A program made the translations under genes and the position numbers. The notes below the pieces were generated by a model, which ran no database searches, had not been told where the DNA came from, and saw nothing but the letters and a program-made list of their open reading frames with translations. Of a stretch of DNA of 30,394 bases, positions 15,597 through 23,139 are shown piece by piece. The stretch spans positions 1 to 30,394 of the forward strand of contig DASRJH010000164.1 in the NCBI GenBank assembly GCA_035649575.1, given 5' to 3'. The number at the start of each line of letters is the position of its first letter. The first letter of the stretch is position 1. Source of the DNA: DASVAL01 sp035649575 (GTDB lineage: Bacteria > Planctomycetota > UBA1135 > UBA2386).

Positions 15597-16646
15597 TCAG
15601 AAGATGTGCACCGCATAGAAGACCACGCCGGGCGATCCGTCCATCTGCGACTCGTACAGGGAGTAGATCGACGACGTGGACAGGAAGTCCATTTCTTCGC
15701 CGATTCCCAGGTGCAAGCTCGTGAACGGGGATACCCAGTAGGTCAGGTCTGCACGCAGGTTCTCGTTGCCGGTCTCGTATTCGTGGCTCGCGCGCAACGC
15801 GAATTGCAGCCTCTCGGTGAGTGCCCAGTCGATCGACACCTTGCCCTGCTCCATGCTCGAGGCGACGCGGACTCCGCTCTGCACGTAGCCGACCTCGAGC
15901 GGATCGTCGAGCTCCCCTGCGTGCAGGCGCAGCGACATGCGGCCGAGGTTCTCGCGGTCGCCGTGGGCTTGGCGGTAGTCCTCGGTCAGCGGGACGTTGT
16001 CGGACCGGAAGTTCTTCACGTCGAGCTCGAACTGCTGCACGAACGGCAGGCGGCGCAGCAAGAGCTTCAGCGGCCGCGTCAGCAGGCCGGGGCCGCGCGC
16101 GTGTACCCACTCCTCGTGGTCCGCGAGCATCGTCTCTTCACTCTGCAGCAGCGGGCCCCGGTCGGGATCCAGATACTCGTGCGGCAGGAACAGCATGCCC
16201 GCTTCGCGGCGGTCGCGGCGCCGGTCCTGGTCGATCAGGTCGTTGACGAATCGCATGGTCTCCCGCGCGACGGGGTCGTCGATGGCGGCGAGATCGCTTG
16301 CACTGAGCTGCCAGGTGTGACGCGGAGCCGCTTCGAAGCCTCGCCACGCCGCTGGTGCCGCCTCGGCGGGCGTGGCTGGCGCGCTGGTCCGCGGTGCCTT
16401 GAAGCGCTGCTGGGCCTCTACCCGGACCGGGGAGCCTTCGTCTGCCGGTGAGGAGGGGTCCGGCGGCAGGTGCTCGATCCCGATGCGCAGCAGGAGCGAA
16501 AGCGGCGGCGTGGATGGGCCCGATCCAGAGGGGCCAGAGGGGTTCTGCGGCGGCCCGGCGTTCGCGAGAGACAGGGGAGTCGAAGAGGTCGGCTGCGCTA
16601 CACAGCCGGCCAGCAGGCACACGAGCATGCCAAGCTGGAACCTCAC
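15597..16646 (-). CDS. Lipoprotein with outer-membrane-barrel-like C-terminus
   Basis: A protein of about 349 residues that I do not recognise as a known family. The N-terminus MRFQLGMLVCLLAGC (GTG at 16646; ATG at 16628 would remove most of the positive part) is a lipoprotein signal with C15. A Pro/Ser-rich linker follows, then a helical segment (DDPVARETMRFVNDLIDQDRRRDRREAG). The last 150 residues alternate polar and hydrophobic residues with many short strands (FELDVKNFRSDN, RMSLRLHAG, LEVGYVQSGVRV, KVSIDWALTERLQFALRASHEYE, LRADLTYWVSPFTSLHLGIGEEM) and end in VVFYAVHIF, a terminal Phe typical of barrel insertion signals. It is first in an operon with the lipoprotein hydrolase. Confidence 0.65.
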   Translation of the reverse strand: MRFQLGMLVCLLAGCVAQPTSSTPLSLANAGPPQNPSGPSGSGPSTPPLSLLLRIGIEHLPPDPSSPADEGSPVRVEAQQRFKAPRTSAPATPAEAAPAAWRGFEAAPRHTWQLSASDLAAIDDPVARETMRFVNDLIDQDRRRDRREAGMLFLPHEYLDPDRGPLLQSEETMLADHEEWVHARGPGLLTRPLKLLLRRLPFVQQFELDVKNFRSDNVPLTEDYRQAHGDRENLGRMSLRLHAGELDDPLEVGYVQSGVRVASSMEQGKVSIDWALTERLQFALRASHEYETGNENLRADLTYWVSPFTSLHLGIGEEMDFLSTSSIYSLYESQMDGSPGVVFYAVHIF

Positions 16647-16821
16647 CGCGATGCTCCGGGACAAAGAACAGGTTGCCGCGCCCGAGTCACTGGCTCCGGG
16701 GAGCGACCGCGGGAGCTGGCACGAGCAGAGGTATTCTAGCTCCAAAAACGAGACAGGTTTCGGGCTTGGCGGGCCCGTTAGGGTGCTTCCCTTGTCAGGG
16801 GCACTTCGCGCCGAAGAATCC

Positions 16822-19002
16822 TCAGACCACCGCGCGCCGCCGCAGCCCGTCAGATGCCTCGAATCGAGACCCGCGTGCTCGCGCGAGCTTGTCGAGTGTC
16901 GAAACAATCGTCGCGAGCCCCTCGGTCGCGGCGAACTGCGTGACGCCTCCGGTGAATGGCGGGAAGCCGATTCCCATGACGAGGCCGAGGTCGAGGTCCT
17001 GTTCGCTCTGGACGATGCCCTCGTCGAGACAGCGATAGGCTTCGTCGACGAGAGGGTAGATGAGCCGATGGACGAGCTCGGATCGGGACGCCTCGCGTGC
17101 GGGCATGCCGCGTCTGGCGCGCAGGGAGGCGACCACTGCGCGCCCTGGCCCCTCACTCTTTCCGCCCACGCCATAGATGCCGCCACCACTCTTCGCGCCC
17201 AGCGCCTTCGCTTCGACCATGGCCGGGAACAACTCGCAGGGCACCATGCGCTGCGGGAACCCGGCCTGCATCACGGCGCTGACCTTGGCGGCGATGTCGA
17301 AACCGATCTCGTCGAGCAGGCGGCAGGGGCCCATCGGCATGCCGAAGTCGAGCATTGCTGCATCGATTGCTTCGGGGCTCGTGCCCTCGAGCAATAGACG
17401 CGCGGATTCGTTGAGGTAGGGAGCCAGGCACCGGTTGACCAGGAATCCCGGCGAGTCCGTAGTGACCACCGGGAACTTGTTGAGTCGCACGGCGAGGCGA
17501 CACGCCGTGGCAACCGCGGCGGGGCTCGTGTTCTTGCCGCGCACCACCTCTACGAGCGGCATCTTCTCGGGTGGGTTGAAGAAATGGATGCCGACGACGC
17601 GCTCTGGTCCGGTGATACCGTCGGCCATTGCGGAAACCGACAGCGAGCTGGTGTTCGTCGCGATGATTGCCGTCGGGGGCAGGCCGCGTGCTGTGGCCTG
17701 GGCCATGAGCGATTGCTTGACGCCGAGGTCCTCGACCACCGCTTCGAGCCACAAGTCCGTGTCCTGCAGCTGGCCCCATTCGGTGCTGACGGCCAGCCGG
17801 TCCTGGATCGCCTGGGCCTCGTGGCGCTCGATGTGTTTGCGCTTCAGTTTCTTGTCGAGGTCCTGCTGCAGCCGGGCCTTGCTGCGCGCGAGTGCTCCGA
17901 GGTCGAGGTCGCACAGACGCACGCGCAGACCCTTTTCGGCGAACTGACCCGCGATGCCCGCGCCCATCACCCCGCCGCCGACCACGAGCGCGCGGTGTAC
18001 GTCGCGTGCGCCTTCGCCCTTGCCGAGCCGCTTGCTGCGTTCGGTCAGGAAGTAGAGGTGCGTGAGACCCTTGCTGACGCGCGTGACGATCATTTCGCCG
18101 AGCGCCTTCGCTTCGGCCGCGAAGCCCTGTTCGGGTGGCAGCGTGAACGCGTTCACGCAGCACTGCAGGGCCGCTTTGGGGGCCGGATAGAAGCGGGCCT
18201 GACCCTGCTGCAGGGCCTTGTTGGCCTGTTTTGTGGCCAGCGCGCGCAGTGGCGTGCGGCTGAGCCAGTACGCGAGGCCACGCAGCTTGCGCAGCGGCCG
18301 CTTGCGCTTCTGCTGCAGCAGGCGGTCGACCTCCTCGCGTGCGGCGGCCAGCAGCTTCCGCGGTGGCACGAGCCGATCGATCACGCCAGCGCGCTTGGCC
18401 TGCTTGCCGCGCAGCAGCTTGCCGTTGAGGACGAGATCGAGCGCGGCAGGCAGTCCGACGAGACGGGGCAGCGTCTGGGTGCCGCCGAAACCGGGCACGA
18501 TGCCGAGCTTGACCTCGGGCAGGCCGATCTGCGTGCTGCCGTGCTCGCTCGCGACGCGCACGTCGCAGAACAGCGTCAGTTCGCAGCCGCCGCCGAGACA
18601 GGGGCCTTCGATCGCGGCGACGACCGGCACCTTGAGTTGTTGGAAGCGCTCGAAGCAGGCTCGGCCTCGTTTCGCCGCCGCCTCGCCGTCCTCGGCCGCC
18701 GTGATGCCCTGGATCAGGTTGATGTCGGCGCCCGCGCAGAACATGCCGGGGCCCGGGCCCGTGACGATCACGCCGCGCAAGCGCGTTTCGGCCGCGAGCG
18801 CCTGCAGCGCCGTGTCGAGCGACTCGATCCGTTCGCGCGTCAGCGTGACCACGCCCTCGTCGGCGGTTCCGAGCCGCAGCGTGGCGATGCCGTCATCGGC
18901 GATCTCGACCACGACCTTGCCCGCGGCCCGGTCCTCGGAGCCCTGCTTGTCGGATCGGTTGTCGGATCGGTTGTCGGACCGGGTGTCTTCGACGGTGCTC
19001 AT
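16822..19002 (-). CDS. fadJ: Fatty-acid oxidation complex alpha subunit (enoyl-CoA hydratase / 3-hydroxyacyl-CoA dehydrogenase)
   Basis: A 726-residue bifunctional beta-oxidation enzyme, near the usual 700-730. The N-terminal crotonase domain has FCAGADINLI, GPCLGGGCEL with catalytic E141, and LPEVKLGIVPGFGGTQ with E163. The dehydrogenase half starts VVGGGVMGAGIAGQFAEKG (NAD-binding, about 340-358), includes ATNTSSLSV, GIHFFNPPEKMPLVEVV with catalytic H473, and SPGFLVNRCLAPYLNE, then the duplicated C-terminal helical domain ending in FPPFTGGVTQF. It hydrates enoyl-CoA and oxidises the product to 3-ketoacyl-CoA. The ATG at 19002 overlaps the thiolase stop (ATGA) behind a GGAGG at 19007-19011. 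Residues 8-19 (RSDNRSDNRSDK) come from three copies of a 12-base repeat and precede the domain. Confidence 0.94.
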   Translation of the reverse strand: MSTVEDTRSDNRSDNRSDKQGSEDRAAGKVVVEIADDGIATLRLGTADEGVVTLTRERIESLDTALQALAAETRLRGVIVTGPGPGMFCAGADINLIQGITAAEDGEAAAKRGRACFERFQQLKVPVVAAIEGPCLGGGCELTLFCDVRVASEHGSTQIGLPEVKLGIVPGFGGTQTLPRLVGLPAALDLVLNGKLLRGKQAKRAGVIDRLVPPRKLLAAAREEVDRLLQQKRKRPLRKLRGLAYWLSRTPLRALATKQANKALQQGQARFYPAPKAALQCCVNAFTLPPEQGFAAEAKALGEMIVTRVSKGLTHLYFLTERSKRLGKGEGARDVHRALVVGGGVMGAGIAGQFAEKGLRVRLCDLDLGALARSKARLQQDLDKKLKRKHIERHEAQAIQDRLAVSTEWGQLQDTDLWLEAVVEDLGVKQSLMAQATARGLPPTAIIATNTSSLSVSAMADGITGPERVVGIHFFNPPEKMPLVEVVRGKNTSPAAVATACRLAVRLNKFPVVTTDSPGFLVNRCLAPYLNESARLLLEGTSPEAIDAAMLDFGMPMGPCRLLDEIGFDIAAKVSAVMQAGFPQRMVPCELFPAMVEAKALGAKSGGGIYGVGGKSEGPGRAVVASLRARRGMPAREASRSELVHRLIYPLVDEAYRCLDEGIVQSEQDLDLGLVMGIGFPPFTGGVTQFAATEGLATIVSTLDKLARARGSRFEASDGLRRRAVV
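18946..18981 (-). repeat. Three 12-bp tandem repeats at the FadJ N-terminus
   Basis: On the plus strand, (c/g)TTGTCGGATCG occurs at 18946-18957, 18958-18969 and, with one change, 18970-18981. In frame it encodes R-S-D-N, R-S-D-N, R-S-D-K. Since the unit is a multiple of three, copy-number change would alter length without breaking the frame. Confidence 0.7.
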
Positions 19003-20303
19003 GCTGCCTCCAGGACGACGGCCTGGCCCTGGCCGCCGCCGATGCAAAGGGTGGCAAGACCATAGCGCTTGCCGCGCTGCCGCAGGGTGTGTGCCAGCGT
19101 CAACAACAGGCGGGCGCCCGTGGCCGCGATCGGGTGGCCGAGCGCGATCGCGCCGCCGTTGACGTTGAGGATCGCCGGATCGATGGCGCCGATGGCGTCC
19201 GGCACGCCGACTTCGCGCCGGCAGTAGTCGGCGTCGGCAAAGGCGCGCAGGCATGCGAGCACCTGCGCGGCGAATGCCTCGTTGATCTCGACCAGGTCGA
19301 GGTCGCGGAGACCGATGCCGGCTCGCAGCAGCGCCGTCGGGGTCGCGTGCACGGGGCCGAGTCCCATCGTGGCCGGCGAGAGGCCTGCCGTGGCGTGGCC
19401 GCGGATGACCGCGAGCGGCTGGAGGCCGAGGCTCTTGGCCTTCGCGGCCGACATGCACAACAGCGCCACCGCGCCATCCGTGACCTGGCAGCTGTTGCCG
19501 ACCGTGACGTCGCCTTCATGGCGGTCGAACACGGGCTTCAGCTTCGCGAGTGCCTGCAGCGTCTGCTCGGTGCGCACGCCGTCGTCCGCGACGACCGCGG
19601 CGCGGTAGTGGGGGGGCGGCACGAATGGGACCATCTCATGGGCGAAATGGTTGCCCTGCTGCGCCGCCGCGGCGCGCTGGTGGCTCTGCAGCGCGAAGCC
19701 GTCCATTGCGGTGCGGTCGATGCCGAACAGCTGAGCGACCTTCTCGGCCGTGTTGCCCATCATCAGGCCCGTGATCGGGTCGGTGAGTCCTTCGACGACC
19801 GCGATGCGCGGCTTCAGGCTGCGGAAGCGGAAGCTGGCGAGCGCGCGCACGCGTTGGAACGCCGACCTGGCCTTGCCGAGACGCTGGAAGAAACGCACGA
19901 GGTCGGGTCCCATGAGCAGCGGGAAGTTGCTCATCGATTCGGCGCCGCCGACGAGGAACACCTCGCCTTCTCCAGCCAGCATGCGGTGCTGGGCCGCGAG
20001 CACCGCTTCCATGCCCGACGCACAGTTGCGCATCACGGTGACGGCCGGCGTGGATTGGCTCAGCCCGGCGCGCAGCGCGGCGACGCGCGCCACGTTGGCT
20101 TCGCGTGCCTCGGGGCCCGCGCAGCCGAGGATCACTTCGTCGATGGTGCGCGGATCGATCGCAGTCCGGTCGAGCACTTCGCGGAACACCTGGGTCGCGA
20201 GATCGGCCGCGGACGCGCCCTGCAGCGCGCCCGATGCCTTGCAGAACGGGGTGCGAAACCCCGCGACGATCGCCAGGGCGGCAGTGGGATCGGACGTCTT
20301 CAT
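18999..20303 (-). CDS. fadI: 3-ketoacyl-CoA thiolase (acetyl-CoA C-acyltransferase)
   Basis: A 434-residue thiolase of the FadI-like branch. The acyl-carrying cysteine is C94 in MRNCASGMEAV; the other catalytic groups are the His in NVNGGAIALGHPIAATGARLL and the second Cys in LCIGGGQGQAVV. GFRTPFCKASGALQG near the start and LVEINEAFAAQVLA near the end are standard family motifs. It splits 3-ketoacyl-CoA with CoA to acetyl-CoA and a shortened acyl-CoA, working with FadJ encoded directly after it. Both ends overlap their neighbours by 4 bases (ATGA at 20300-20303 and 18999-19002), so the three genes form a tightly coupled operon. GAGG precedes its ATG by about 9 bases. Confidence 0.94.
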   Translation of the reverse strand: MKTSDPTAALAIVAGFRTPFCKASGALQGASAADLATQVFREVLDRTAIDPRTIDEVILGCAGPEAREANVARVAALRAGLSQSTPAVTVMRNCASGMEAVLAAQHRMLAGEGEVFLVGGAESMSNFPLLMGPDLVRFFQRLGKARSAFQRVRALASFRFRSLKPRIAVVEGLTDPITGLMMGNTAEKVAQLFGIDRTAMDGFALQSHQRAAAAQQGNHFAHEMVPFVPPPHYRAAVVADDGVRTEQTLQALAKLKPVFDRHEGDVTVGNSCQVTDGAVALLCMSAAKAKSLGLQPLAVIRGHATAGLSPATMGLGPVHATPTALLRAGIGLRDLDLVEINEAFAAQVLACLRAFADADYCRREVGVPDAIGAIDPAILNVNGGAIALGHPIAATGARLLLTLAHTLRQRGKRYGLATLCIGGGQGQAVVLEAA

Positions 20304-21799
20304 TGCTTTGGCCTCGAGTCGACGAAGCGTCGCTCCTTCATCTCGGTCTCCATGCCGATCTTGCGCAGCATGGACTCGAGCCCGAGGAACTGCACGTGGT
20401 TTGGGGCCACCTCGAGCCGGCTGCGGAACAGCTCTTTGACGCGCTGCGTGGCGGCCTCCGGCTGACAGCCTTCCTTGACGGCGAGGTGCACGGTCAGCTC
20501 GTCGACCTCGAGCGGGTCGTCGTCCTTCTTGCGCAGCTCGATCTGCCACTCTTCGACCTCGGGCATGCTGCCGAGCAGCATCGCGCAGTCCTCGAGGTTT
20601 ACCAGCGTGCCCTTGACCTTGAGCAGCTGCAGGTCCTTGAGGCTCGATTCGCGCGTGAGATCGCTGCTGATGCGCGGCACGGTGCGGCCGCAATGGGGGC
20701 ACGGATCGTAGTGCAGTCCCCCGCGCACGCGATCGCCCGTGCGATAGCGGAAGACCGTGCTTGCGCGCGCGTTGAGCGGTGTGAACACGAGCTCGCCGTC
20801 CTGCCCTTCGGGCACGACGTCTCCGGTCACGGGGTCGATCACCTCGAAGCAGGCCAGGTCGGGGTACAGGTGATAACCCGTGTAGGCGTTGTCGGGCGTC
20901 GGGCACTCTGCGAACGCCATGCGTGCCTCCGTGAAGCCATACGTGCCGAACACACGCACGTCGCGCGCGCCGACCTGCTCGAGCAGCTGGCAGATCTTGG
21001 CCTTCAGCTGCGGCGGCACGCGTTCGGCGCCGAGCACGACACAGCGGATCGAGGACAGGTCCAGCCGCTCCGCAGCGGCGCGGCGCAGCAGGTGGTAGAC
21101 GTAGCCGGGCACGCCGATCAGCGCGTCGGCCTTGAGCCGCGTGATCGCGCGCAGGTCGCCGCTGCTGCCCATCACGCGGCCGCCGCCCGTCGACAGTGCC
21201 ATCATGCCCGCGGCCTGGCCCGCGAAGAACACCTGCCAGAAGGCGAGATGCGGTGCGAACGGGAAGACGTTCGCGACGCGATACTCGCTCTTGAGCCCCA
21301 TGATGTCGACGAGGCGCGCACCGGTCTCGTAGAGGTTGCCGATGTCGTGCGGCGAGTAGAAGAAGGGCACGGGTTCGGCGGAGCGCCCCGTCGTGAAGGT
21401 CATGAAGACGGGCGCGAACTCCTGCCGCACCGTCTGCCGCACCGCCTCGACGCCGCGCGTCCACTTCTTCCACAACAGCGGCAGCTTGCGGCCGAGGGGC
21501 CAGTGATGGCGGATCGACGCCGGATCGGGTTGCAGGATGAACTTCTTGAACCGCTGGGGATCCGCGTCCGTCGGCAGCATGTCGCGCTTGCTCGACAGCG
21601 GCAGCCGCCGCAGGTCGTCGACCGTTCGGATCTGCTCGGGGCGCACCTTGTGGCGATCGAACAAGTCCCGGTAGTACGGCGAGAACGGGTACAGGTTCTC
21701 GCGCACGAAGCGCCGCAGCAACGCGTCCTGCAGTGCGCGCTGCTCCTTGCGCGACATCCGTTGCAACCGGTGCCACGTGTTCGAGTTCGCTGAAGTCAT
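20300..21799 (-). CDS. Phenylacetate-CoA-ligase-like AMP-forming acyl-CoA ligase
   Basis: A 499-residue adenylate-forming protein of the PaaK/CapK type. The N-terminal part (ENLYPFSPYYRDLFDRHKVRPEQIRTVDDLRRLPLSSKRDM) is typical for PaaK. The P-loop reads FTTGRSAEPVP, where relatives usually have a Gly-rich TSGTTGKP; the third Gly is Ala here. FGTYGFTEARMAF is the A5 (YGxTE) region, FRYRTGDRVRGG the A7 Asp region, and DPCPHCGRTVPRI is the Cys-rich insert common in PaaK proteins. The end, EMKERRFVDSR, corresponds to the lysine-bearing C-terminal loop. It probably activates a carboxylic acid to a CoA thioester for the thiolase and FadJ encoded after it. The substrate may be a fatty acid rather than phenylacetate, judging from the neighbours. 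Confidence 0.87.
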   Translation of the reverse strand: MTSANSNTWHRLQRMSRKEQRALQDALLRRFVRENLYPFSPYYRDLFDRHKVRPEQIRTVDDLRRLPLSSKRDMLPTDADPQRFKKFILQPDPASIRHHWPLGRKLPLLWKKWTRGVEAVRQTVRQEFAPVFMTFTTGRSAEPVPFFYSPHDIGNLYETGARLVDIMGLKSEYRVANVFPFAPHLAFWQVFFAGQAAGMMALSTGGGRVMGSSGDLRAITRLKADALIGVPGYVYHLLRRAAAERLDLSSIRCVVLGAERVPPQLKAKICQLLEQVGARDVRVFGTYGFTEARMAFAECPTPDNAYTGYHLYPDLACFEVIDPVTGDVVPEGQDGELVFTPLNARASTVFRYRTGDRVRGGLHYDPCPHCGRTVPRISSDLTRESSLKDLQLLKVKGTLVNLEDCAMLLGSMPEVEEWQIELRKKDDDPLEVDELTVHLAVKEGCQPEAATQRVKELFRSRLEVAPNHVQFLGLESMLRKIGMETEMKERRFVDSRPKQ

Positions 21800-21927
21800 G
21801 AGTCCGTTACGTACTAGGTTGTCGGCTGCGGCATGTTGCGGTCTTCAGGCAACCTCACGAAGTGGTCGATCTAGAGGCTTGTAGGCCCCACCTGATCGAG
21901 TGGTAAGGCCTCTAGAGCAAACACTCC
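21800..21927. promoter_or_regulatory. Divergent control region between the lipid-oxidation operon and the patatin-ferredoxin gene
   Basis: These 128 bases drive both flanking units. TCTAGAGGC (21870-21878) is the exact reverse complement of GCCTCTAGA (21908-21916); pairing continues past a single bulged G to TT/AA, giving an 11-bp imperfect palindrome over a 28-base centre. The right arm ends 11 bases before the GTG start of the patatin gene, so a bound repressor or a 5' RNA stem there would affect it. No sure -35/-10 pair was found. Confidence 0.5.
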
Positions 21928-23100
21928 GTGAGAACTCCGCATCCCCACCAAGGGCTGGCTCAGGACGGTTCCCTTGGGGGCGCTGACACAGCCGCGAGCC
22001 TGAAACGCCCGGCAACGCCTGCGGCCGTTCGGCCGCGCAAGACTGTGCTCGTGCTCGGCGGCGGTGGCATGCGCGGCTTCTGCCACATCGGCATCGTGCG
22101 CGCGATGGAACGGCTCGGGCTGCACGCCGACGAGGTCGTCGGCACCAGCATGGGAGCCGTCATGGGCGGGCTGTTGGCTGCGAACTGCACGAGCCAGCAG
22201 ATGGAAGAGGCCGCGAGCGAGATCTCGCTCAAGAACTACTTCCGCATCAACCTGTTGAAGTTCCTCGTGCGCGGCTACCGGCACGCGTCGGTCTACAAGG
22301 GGCGCACCTTCTACGACCTGCTCAAGAAGTGGCTGCCGTTCCGTTCGTTCGAAGAACTGCAGCGGCCGTTCTTCTGCAACGCGCTGTCGCTGACGACGGG
22401 AGCCTCGCGCTTCTTCGGCCTGGCCGGTTCGGAACGCATGCCCGTCGCGGACGCCGTCTACGCGAGCGCCTGCCTGCCGACGATCTTCGAGCCGATGCCG
22501 ATCGACGGCGACCACTACGTCGACGGCGGCATGACCGAGACGCTCGCGCTGCGCATCGCGCGCGCGCGCAACGCCGACCTCGTGATCGGCGTCGATCTGT
22601 CGCACCGCGACCTGCACGTCAAGACGCCCTACAAGGCGAGCCTGCCGCACATCCTGTTCCAGACCTACGAAGTCATGGGGATGGCGCTCAACGAGCACAA
22701 CCTGCACCGCTACGTCGACGACCGCACGGTCATCATCAAGCCGAAGGTGTCGCACCTCGGCCTGCTCGACATGCCCGACGTGAAGGAGATCGTGCGTCTC
22801 GGCGAGCGCGAAGCCCTCGAGGTGCTGACGACCCATCCGTTGACGCGCTACCTCTGCGACCCCGAAGCCGTCGCCGAAGAGGATCGCACGGTGCAGCGCC
22901 CGCGCGACCACGTGCAGCTCGACGTCGACATGAACGCGTGCATCCACTGCGGCATCTGCGCGGCCACGTGCGCGACGCAGGGTTACGCCGCGGTGCCGAT
23001 CGGCGACGTCGTCAAGAAGCTGCACAACTACGAGTGCACGCGCGACATGGCCTGCGAACGGAACTGCCCGACGGGGGCGATCCGGCTCCAGAACATCTGA
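21928..23100 (+). CDS. Patatin-like phospholipase fused to C-terminal Fe-S (ferredoxin-like) domain
   Basis: A 390-residue two-domain protein. The first part is a bacterial patatin-like lipid acyl hydrolase: oxyanion loop LVLGGGGMRGF, nucleophile S74 in GTSMG and catalytic D199 in YVDGGMTE, the Ser-Asp dyad of the family. The last 60 residues carry a ferredoxin-like cysteine set: C338xxC341xxC344xxxC348, then C370, C376 and C380-P. Seven cysteines would fit one [4Fe-4S] plus an incomplete or [3Fe-4S] site, since the second motif (C-x5-C-x3-CP) is irregular. There is no signal peptide, so it acts in the cytoplasm or at the inner membrane face. The start is uncertain: GTG at 21928 is used; GTG at 22045, four residues before the Gly loop, is an alternative. 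It is divergent from the beta-oxidation operon. Confidence 0.9.
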   Translation: MRTPHPHQGLAQDGSLGGADTAASLKRPATPAAVRPRKTVLVLGGGGMRGFCHIGIVRAMERLGLHADEVVGTSMGAVMGGLLAANCTSQQMEEAASEISLKNYFRINLLKFLVRGYRHASVYKGRTFYDLLKKWLPFRSFEELQRPFFCNALSLTTGASRFFGLAGSERMPVADAVYASACLPTIFEPMPIDGDHYVDGGMTETLALRIARARNADLVIGVDLSHRDLHVKTPYKASLPHILFQTYEVMGMALNEHNLHRYVDDRTVIIKPKVSHLGLLDMPDVKEIVRLGEREALEVLTTHPLTRYLCDPEAVAEEDRTVQRPRDHVQLDVDMNACIHCGICAATCATQGYAAVPIGDVVKKLHNYECTRDMACERNCPTGAIRLQNI

Positions 23101-23139
23101 GCCGCGCCGCAGGCGCGGGCAGGCTCTACACGGGGCTTG

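Noticed and set aside
16647..16821. Possible promoter or terminator between fadJ and the barrel-like lipoprotein gene
   Set aside because: A TAGAAT-like box and a short CGGGC/GCCCG stem can be drawn on the minus strand, but spacing and T-tract are too poor to assign.
19003..19458. Upstream extension of the FadJ frame
   Set aside because: It runs antiphase through the thiolase gene; the ATG at 19002 with GGAGG and ATGA overlap is the natural start.
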